Shown: one piece after another, positions 6,910 through 10,598 of the stretch
Position numbering within the stretch: position 1 is the first letter of the stretch
Layout of the letters: every line of letters begins with the position of its first letter
Origin: Actinomycetota bacterium
Lineage (GTDB): Bacteria; Actinomycetota; Humimicrobiia; Humimicrobiales; Humimicrobiaceae
Length of the DNA: 10,598 nucleotides
Reading direction: 5' to 3'
NCBI GenBank assembly: GCA_004376325.1
Contig: SOKC01000079.1
Span: 1-10,598 of the forward strand
The notes under the pieces: model-generated
What the model saw: the letters and a program-made list of their open reading frames with translations, nothing else
Told to the model about the DNA's origin: nothing
The model's database searches: none
Program-made: the position numbers and the translations under genes

Positions 6910-7956
6910 CTAATCCTCCATCATGAATTTGTATTTTACTGTATTATTAGTCAGAAGTACTTCACCCGGCACAGGACCTGCAGTTATTTCCAGTTCACAT
7001 TTTCTACCCGGATAAGCAGTAAACCCTGATATGGTTACAACCCTCAGCCTGGAAGGATCGATGGAATCTATAGTGTATTCTTTTTCCTCAAAAATATTAT
7101 CCTGAGTCATATATCTCATGACCACATTCACATCATTCTCTACCACATTGCCCTGATTTTGTATTTTGACAGCCACACTAATTTTAGGTCCATTAGCCAA
7201 TATCAAATAGTCACCCTGTTCATTAAGCACCCGTGGATTAAATTCTATGCTGTCACCAATAACCGCTACCCCTCTCCTCTGCTGTAACTCGGCCACACTC
7301 TTAATTTCTGAGATAAACCTCGTAACATCTTGGGTGTTGGTCATGGTGAATTTTTTATCTTTATACTGAATATCCTGAAGAACCACTGAATCAATTATGG
7401 TCAAGTTTTTTATTCCTAAATTTTCTCCTGACTCTTCTAACTTATCCTGAAAGTACAAATATATTTTATCGCTCATAAACATATATAAAAAGGTATTTGT
7501 TATCTGGGTAGTAGATATATCTAAATCCAGATCCTGTAATGCGTTAAATAAAGCTGGTTTAAAATCTTCATAAGCCTTATTTCTGGTCTCAAATACTAAT
7601 CCTAAATATCCATGCGCGACTTCAAAAAATTCCGGGGGGGTTAAATCTCTACTATTTTCTAAAATTACCTTACTCTCTTCTATTATTTCTAAAAGCTCGC
7701 TATCCAGATCCTCCCTGGATAATTCTTTTGTTTTTGCCATAGTATTAAAGAATTTGTAAGAAACTTTATTGGATTTCTGGACCAGGACTGAAACCGAGTT
7801 TACATAATCGCGAATGTTTAATCTTTCTTCATCAGTTAAATCCTTTCTGCCAGCTTCACAACTCCACAAACCAGAAAGCCAGCTTACGATTACTATAACG
7901 ATTATAATCATTATTGTTAAAGTTATGATTGATTCTTTCCTGCCTCTTCTTTCCAA
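6910..7956 (-). CDS. Membrane-anchored or lipidated protein with C-terminal CARDB-like domain
   Basis: A 348-aa protein I do not recognise by name. A basic start (RRGRK) is followed by a very hydrophobic helix (residues 10-28). LWSC then places a cysteine at 33, which could be a lipobox with an unusual Trp at -2; otherwise the helix is an anchor. Residues 40-200 are mostly helical and charged. Residues about 255-345 look like a beta-sandwich of the CARDB/APHP type: ISVAVKIQNQGN, YTIDSIDPSRLRVVTI, PGRKCELEITAGP and LLTNNTVKYKF follow the usual alternation (a strand with N-x-G, then a D-P/N-N-T end). This suggests an extracytoplasmic adhesion or scaffolding role (inference). The start is TTG, 5 nt after AAAGGA. 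It sits upstream of the M23 peptidase on the same strand and has its own promoter, so the pair may act together at the envelope without being one operon. Confidence 0.8.
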   Translation of the reverse strand: MERRGRKESIITLTIMIIIVIVIVSWLSGLWSCEAGRKDLTDEERLNIRDYVNSVSVLVQKSNKVSYKFFNTMAKTKELSREDLDSELLEIIEESKVILENSRDLTPPEFFEVAHGYLGLVFETRNKAYEDFKPALFNALQDLDLDISTTQITNTFLYMFMSDKIYLYFQDKLEESGENLGIKNLTIIDSVVLQDIQYKDKKFTMTNTQDVTRFISEIKSVAELQQRRGVAVIGDSIEFNPRVLNEQGDYLILANGPKISVAVKIQNQGNVVENDVNVVMRYMTQDNIFEEKEYTIDSIDPSRLRVVTISGFTAYPGRKCELEITAGPVPGEVLLTNNTVKYKFMMED

Positions 7957-8015
7957 GAATATCCTTTCTGGTTATAGAAACAAAGATTTATAACTGCCTG
8001 CAAAGACTAAAATAC

Positions 8016-8044
8016 ATTATACAAATGAATAGTGGAAAACTCAA
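8016..8044 (-). promoter_or_regulatory. Promoter of the 348-aa CARDB-like gene
   Basis: On the minus strand TTGAGT (8044-8039), 17-bp spacer, consensus TATAAT (8021-8016). It starts just after the ychF stop codon. The predicted start near 8009 leaves a leader of about 50 nt containing AAAGGA next to the TTG start codon. Confidence 0.5.
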
Positions 8045-8045
8045 T

Positions 8046-9143
8046 TTACGCACTAAATTTAAATAAGGCAACGTCTCCGTCTTTCATTATGTAATCTTTT
8101 CCTTCACGGCGGACCAGCCCTTTTTCTTTTACTACTGAGTATGAACCAATATCTACAAGAGTATTGTAATCTATAACTTCAACACATATAAAACCTTTCT
8201 GGAAATCAGTATGAATCTTACCTGCAGCCTCTGGAGCCCTGGTGCCCTCCTTGATAGTCCACGCCCGGACCTCAGGAGGTTTTATAGTTAAAAAACTTAT
8301 AAGCCCCAGCAGCTTATAGCAGGCTTTTATTAACCTATCCATACCTGAGAGGGGAATACCAAGTTCTTTCATGAATAATTCCCTTTCGCCAGGGTCCAGC
8401 TGTATTATTTCTTCCTCAATCTTAGCGCTTACTACCATCACTTCTGATTTTTCTTTAGAAGCATATTGCCAAAGTTTTTTTACGGCAGACAGACCTTCCA
8501 TATCCTTTCCCAGATCAGCTTCATCTATATTTGCAGCATATATAACTGGTTTAGCAGAGAGTAAAAAAAGCTCGCCTATAATTATTCTTTCTTCATCACT
8601 GAATTCCATATTTCTTATAGGAATACCCTTTACCAGTTCTTCTTTTACTCTCCCTAGCAGTTCATATTCAGTTATATATTTTTTCTCACCACTTTTTGCC
8701 ATCCTCTGTGCCTTATCAATCCTTTTTTCAAGGCTTTCAAGGTCTGCAAGAATTAATTCCAGATTTACTACTTCAACATCTCTTACAGGCTCTATATCAG
8801 GATATGTATGTGACACATTTTCATCTTTAAAACATCTTACAACATGAATAATAGCATCCACTTCACGAATATAAGATAGGAATTTATTTCCAAGACCTTC
8901 ACCTTCACTGGCGCCTTTTACCAGCCCCGCTATGTCTACAAATTCAATAGCTGTGGGGATAATTTTTTCAGGATTGACTATTCTGGCTAATTCTTCCAGC
9001 CTTCTGTCAGGAACTGGTACTGTAGCAATATTTGGCTCTACAGTACAAAATGGATAATTTGAAGCTTCTGCACCAGCAGCTGTTATTGCATTAAAAAGTG
9101 TGCTTTTACCCACATTGGGAAGACCTATTATTCCTAGCTTGAT
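8046..9143 (-). CDS. ychF: YchF/OLA1-type P-loop ATPase, probable ATC start
   Basis: A ribosome-associated Obg-family nucleotidase that prefers ATP over GTP. Reading from ATC at 9143 gives 365 aa, the family's normal length. G1 is GLPNVGKST (7-15); the switch/G3 region is DIAGLVKGASEGEGLGNKFL (70-89); REVDAIIHVVRCF follows. The G4-equivalent NIDE (205-208) replaces NKxD, the known cause of the altered nucleotide specificity. A C-terminal TGS domain (about 290-365) begins AWTIKEGTRAPEAAG and contains KIHTDFQKGFI. The first ATG/GTG/TTG in frame is the GTG coding for V11 inside the P-loop, so a start there would destroy the nucleotide site. An in-frame TAG lies just upstream (before GAG ATT ATA ATC). 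AGGAG lies 6 nt before ATC, and ATC-AAG-CTA-GGA encodes the usual (M)KLG opening. ATA, with 3-nt spacing, is the other option. Confidence 0.93.
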   Translation of the reverse strand: MKLGIIGLPNVGKSTLFNAITAAGAEASNYPFCTVEPNIATVPVPDRRLEELARIVNPEKIIPTAIEFVDIAGLVKGASEGEGLGNKFLSYIREVDAIIHVVRCFKDENVSHTYPDIEPVRDVEVVNLELILADLESLEKRIDKAQRMAKSGEKKYITEYELLGRVKEELVKGIPIRNMEFSDEERIIIGELFLLSAKPVIYAANIDEADLGKDMEGLSAVKKLWQYASKEKSEVMVVSAKIEEEIIQLDPGERELFMKELGIPLSGMDRLIKACYKLLGLISFLTIKPPEVRAWTIKEGTRAPEAAGKIHTDFQKGFICVEVIDYNTLVDIGSYSVVKEKGLVRREGKDYIMKDGDVALFKFSA

Positions 9144-9181
9144 TATAATCTCCTATTTAAGTCCTTTTTAATAAAAATAAT

Positions 9182-9343
9182 CTATTCAACAATCCTGCCT
9201 TCAGTTGATGCCTTTTCGATAAGTATAAAATAAAAGAGTAATACTTTAATAAGGCCATATAAAGTTAATTTTAATCCTTTAGCAGTTCTTCTATAATTAT
9301 AAGAAATAATAAAATATTTTTCTTTAAAAAATGCGTTTATCAT
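9182..9343 (-). CDS. Possible 53-aa small protein, ATGA overlap with yjbQ
   Basis: An open frame of 53 codons from ATG (9343) to TAG (9182-9184). The ATG overlaps the TGA of yjbQ as ATGA, a common sign of translational coupling. AGGAG is present, but only 1 nt before the ATG, closer than ideal. The product starts MINAFFKEKYFII. Its second half, LKLTLYGLIKVLLFYFILIE, is hydrophobic enough for one membrane helix and is preceded by basic YRRTAKGLK. The gene fills most of the otherwise unexplained gap between yjbQ and ychF. I recognise no family. In AT-rich DNA a frame this long can occur by chance, so it is only a candidate. Confidence 0.33.
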   Translation of the reverse strand: MINAFFKEKYFIISYNYRRTAKGLKLTLYGLIKVLLFYFILIEKASTEGRIVE

Positions 9344-9756
9344 TCTCCTATTATCTTAATCAGCACTCTTTTCTTTCTCCTACCATCAAATTCACCGTAA
9401 AATATCTGTTCCCACGGCCCTAAATCAAGCCTGCCTTCTGTTACTGCAACTACTACTTCTCTTCCCATTATAGTCCGTTTCAGATGTGCGTCAGCATTAT
9501 CCTCAAACCCATTATGCATATATTGATTATAAGGTCTTTCCGGTGCAATTTTTTCAAGCCACTTCTCAAAATCCTGGTGCAGGCCACTTTCATCATCATT
9601 TATAAACACACTTGCAGTAATGTGCATGGCATTACAAAGAGCAAGACCTTCATTTATTCCGCTTTCCTTTAAGCATTTTTTTACCTCACCGGTTATATTA
9701 ATAAGTTCTCTTCTATTTTTAGTTTGAAACCATAATTCCTTTCTGTAACTTTTCAC
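9340..9756 (-). CDS. YjbQ / UPF0047 family protein
   Basis: A 138-aa single-domain cytosolic protein of the UPF0047 (YjbQ) family, near the usual length. The signature blocks are HITASVFINDDE (45-56), HNGFEDNADAHLKRTIMGRE (81-100) and EGRLDLGPWEQIFYGEFDG (107-125). The conserved H45, H81 and H91 with E85, D86 and D89 form the putative metal and ligand site. Some members complement thiamine-phosphate synthase mutants and are named secondary thiamine-phosphate synthase; the true physiological role remains uncertain, and no thiamine genes are nearby. The start is GTG at 9756, supported by GAAGGAG 7 nt upstream; the overlapping ATG runs directly into TGA. It is divergent from the chagasin-like lipoprotein across a 161-nt region. 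It is the first gene of the minus-strand block here. Confidence 0.93.
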   Translation of the reverse strand: MKSYRKELWFQTKNRRELINITGEVKKCLKESGINEGLALCNAMHITASVFINDDESGLHQDFEKWLEKIAPERPYNQYMHNGFEDNADAHLKRTIMGREVVVAVTEGRLDLGPWEQIFYGEFDGRRKKRVLIKIIGE

Positions 9757-9861
9757 ATTGATTCTCCTTCCAGATTTTCCAGTTCATTTAAAATTTATCA
9801 GCTTTATATTTCTAATTAAATCTTTTTAAGTTATTATTAAACTATCATATATAAAAATTAT

Positions 9862-9890
9862 TTTATATTGCAGGTATTGTTTAATATTAT
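9862..9890 (+). promoter_or_regulatory. Candidate promoter of the chagasin-like lipoprotein gene
   Basis: TTTATA (9862-9867), 17-bp spacer, TATTAT (9885-9890). It lies about 27 nt before the ATG at 9918, in the 161-nt divergent gap with yjbQ. The match to consensus is moderate. I found no comparably convincing promoter for yjbQ in the same gap. Confidence 0.33.
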
Positions 9891-9917
9891 CATCACCAGA
9901 TAAGAAAGGAAACCAAA

Positions 9918-10334
9918 ATGATAGGTAAGAATGTGATCATTAGACTTTTATCTGTTGTACTGGTTATCACACTTTTAATAATTTTACTTTGTTCATGTAA
10001 AAGCATTGCTGAATTAACTCTTGACGATAAGGGTAAATCTTTCGAACTGGAAAAGGGAGATAGAATAAATATAAAACTTGAATCCAATCCTACCACAGGC
10101 TATGAATGGATACTGGGTGGAGAGACAGATACTTCTGTGGTATCCCTGTTTGACTCTAAATTTGTGCAGACAGAAAAAGAAGAAGAACTTGTGGGGGCGG
10201 GAGGCTACGAAATTTTTACCTTCAAAGCCGAAAATAGCGGTCAGACTGAAATTATCCTGACTTATAAAAGATCCTGGGAAGAGGAAGAGTTAAAAGAAGA
10301 ATTTCTGTTTAAAATAAATATCACTGTTAAATAA
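9918..10334 (+). CDS. Chagasin-like (I42 family) protease-inhibitor lipoprotein
   Basis: A 138-aa exported protein with an inhibitor-of-cysteine-peptidase (chagasin/ICP) fold. A short basic start and hydrophobic h-region (7-24) end in LLCSC, placing a lipidation cysteine at 27, so it is probably a lipoprotein outside the cytoplasmic membrane. The three loops that plug papain-like active sites are all recognisable: NPTTGYEW (57-64), GAGGYEIF (93-100) and YKRSW (116-120; the usual Pro of RPW is Ser here). The length and loop order match the family. AAGGA lies 7 nt before the ATG. It is a single gene, divergent from yjbQ, with no cysteine peptidase in the window. Its target could be a secreted or host/environmental papain-like protease; this is inferred from the family only. 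The sequence from the stop to 10409 shows no strong terminator. Confidence 0.88.
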   Translation: MIGKNVIIRLLSVVLVITLLIILLCSCKSIAELTLDDKGKSFELEKGDRINIKLESNPTTGYEWILGGETDTSVVSLFDSKFVQTEKEEELVGAGGYEIFTFKAENSGQTEIILTYKRSWEEEELKEEFLFKINITVK

Positions 10335-10423
10335 AAGACTTATAGCTATAGCTTTAGTATTTGCCAAATTTATAAATACTTCGATTTAAAAATATTAGTA
10401 TATAAAAAATGGTGGAGATGAGC

Positions 10424-10504
10424 GGACTTGTTCTTTCGTCTCACTCCGTTCGCTGCAGAGACGCAGACTCCCTCGCCTTCGGCTCAGTCCGTCTTTTCAA
10501 GTCC
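10424..10504. repeat. Nested hairpins in the terminal repeat
   Basis: Outer arms GGACTTG (10424-10430) and CAAGTCC (10498-10504) are perfectly complementary. Inside, AGACG (10459-10463) pairs with CGTCT (10490-10494), then GACT (10466-10469) with AGTC (10486-10489), and GCC-TTC-GGC (10475-10483) caps the structure. A competing pair CGTCTC (10437-10442) with GAGACG (10458-10463) makes an alternative fold. No coding frame explains this segment. Confidence 0.6.
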
Positions 10505-10535
10505 TGTAAAATATGCACCACCGGCATATTTTACA
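10505..10535. repeat. Perfect 12-bp stem-loop in the terminal repeat
   Basis: TGTAAAATATGC (10505-10516) and GCATATTTTACA (10524-10535) are exact inverted repeats around the 7-nt loop ACCACCG. It begins immediately after the outer arm of the nested hairpins. No T-run follows, so it is not a classical terminator. Confidence 0.75.
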
Positions 10536-10598
10536 CAATCTGGATTAAACATCCTTTACCATATTCAGTAAATTTACTGGTGGAGATGAGCGGACTTG

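Larger units (their letters stand above)
10410..10598. repeat. GC-rich structured repeat, unit about 168 bp, at the contig end
   Basis: A 21-base sequence beginning TGGTGGAGATGAGCGG at 10410 recurs identically at 10578 and then runs off the window. Copy 1 is followed by a markedly GC-richer segment (to about 10504) and then a perfect AT-rich hairpin. The bases before each copy differ (A versus C), so identity begins exactly at TGGTGG. The first 17 bases equal the reverse complement of a typical tRNA 3' end. The ending of the window inside copy 2 suggests a multi-copy repeat that stopped assembly. Confidence 0.7.

Noticed and set aside
8371..8847. 158-aa plus-strand ORF
   Set aside because: It lies antisense within ychF, is Ser/Ile-rich low-complexity and has no leader; a shadow of the conserved gene.
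9198..9273. A second small minus-strand frame starting ATGGCCTTATTA in the yjbQ-ychF gap
   Set aside because: About 34 codons, no well-spaced Shine-Dalgarno, and overlapped by the longer 53-aa frame.
10410..10430. A functional tRNA-Ala gene
   Set aside because: Only the 3' end matches; the sequence that should hold the T-stem 5' strand, anticodon and D arms does not fold as a tRNA, and the U54-U55 positions read AA in copy 1.
10410..10598. CRISPR array
   Set aside because: Only two partial copies are visible, the spacing is 168 bp, and the interval is itself structured rather than a spacer; no cas genes are present.

Overview
The window is strongly AT-rich bacterial chromosomal DNA. Evidence: Shine-Dalgarno-type leaders (AGGAG, AAGGA), near-consensus -35/-10 boxes, a tRNA with encoded CCA, bacterial housekeeping genes, and dense insertion-sequence (IS) debris. 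It looks like a contig from an uncultured or little-studied low-GC anaerobe-like lineage. I cannot name the phylum from sequence alone. The right edge ends exactly inside a repeated sequence, so the window end is probably an assembly break. Layout: 1-2010 is a two-gene IS on the minus strand: a small DUF6788-like Cys-rich protein followed, with an 11-nt overlap, by an apparently complete IS4-superfamily DDE transposase with a perfect Y-(2)-R-(3)-E-(6)-K signature. Its promoter would give a leaderless transcript and sits inside a palindrome. 2314-3182 is a second, broken transposase of related architecture (5' truncated, in-frame stop, frameshift). 3206-3359 is a plus-strand remnant that looks like an IS3-family OrfA, butted against the 3' end of a tRNA gene. 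3360-9756 is an uninterrupted minus-strand housekeeping block. In transcription order it runs yjbQ (UPF0047), a possible 53-aa ORF, ychF, a 348-aa membrane-anchored CARDB-like protein, an M23/LytM peptidase, pheA, serS and tRNA-Ser(UGA). 9918-10334 is a divergent plus-strand lipoprotein of the chagasin (I42) protease-inhibitor family. 10410-10598 is a GC-rich, multi-hairpin repeat whose first 21 bases recur 168 bp later. How the genes fit together: pheA and serS are 18 nt apart and probably co-transcribed. The serine tRNA that SerRS would charge lies just downstream with its own extended -10 promoter. The M23 peptidase and the CARDB-like protein are neighbouring envelope genes, each with a recognisable promoter, so the block is several transcription units rather than one operon. 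ychF lacks any canonical start codon at its conserved N-terminus; an ATC six bases after AGGAG fits best. No defence system, CRISPR array or biosynthetic cluster is visible. The least-explained signals are the terminal structured repeat, the leaderless and palindromic IS promoter, and the ychF start.
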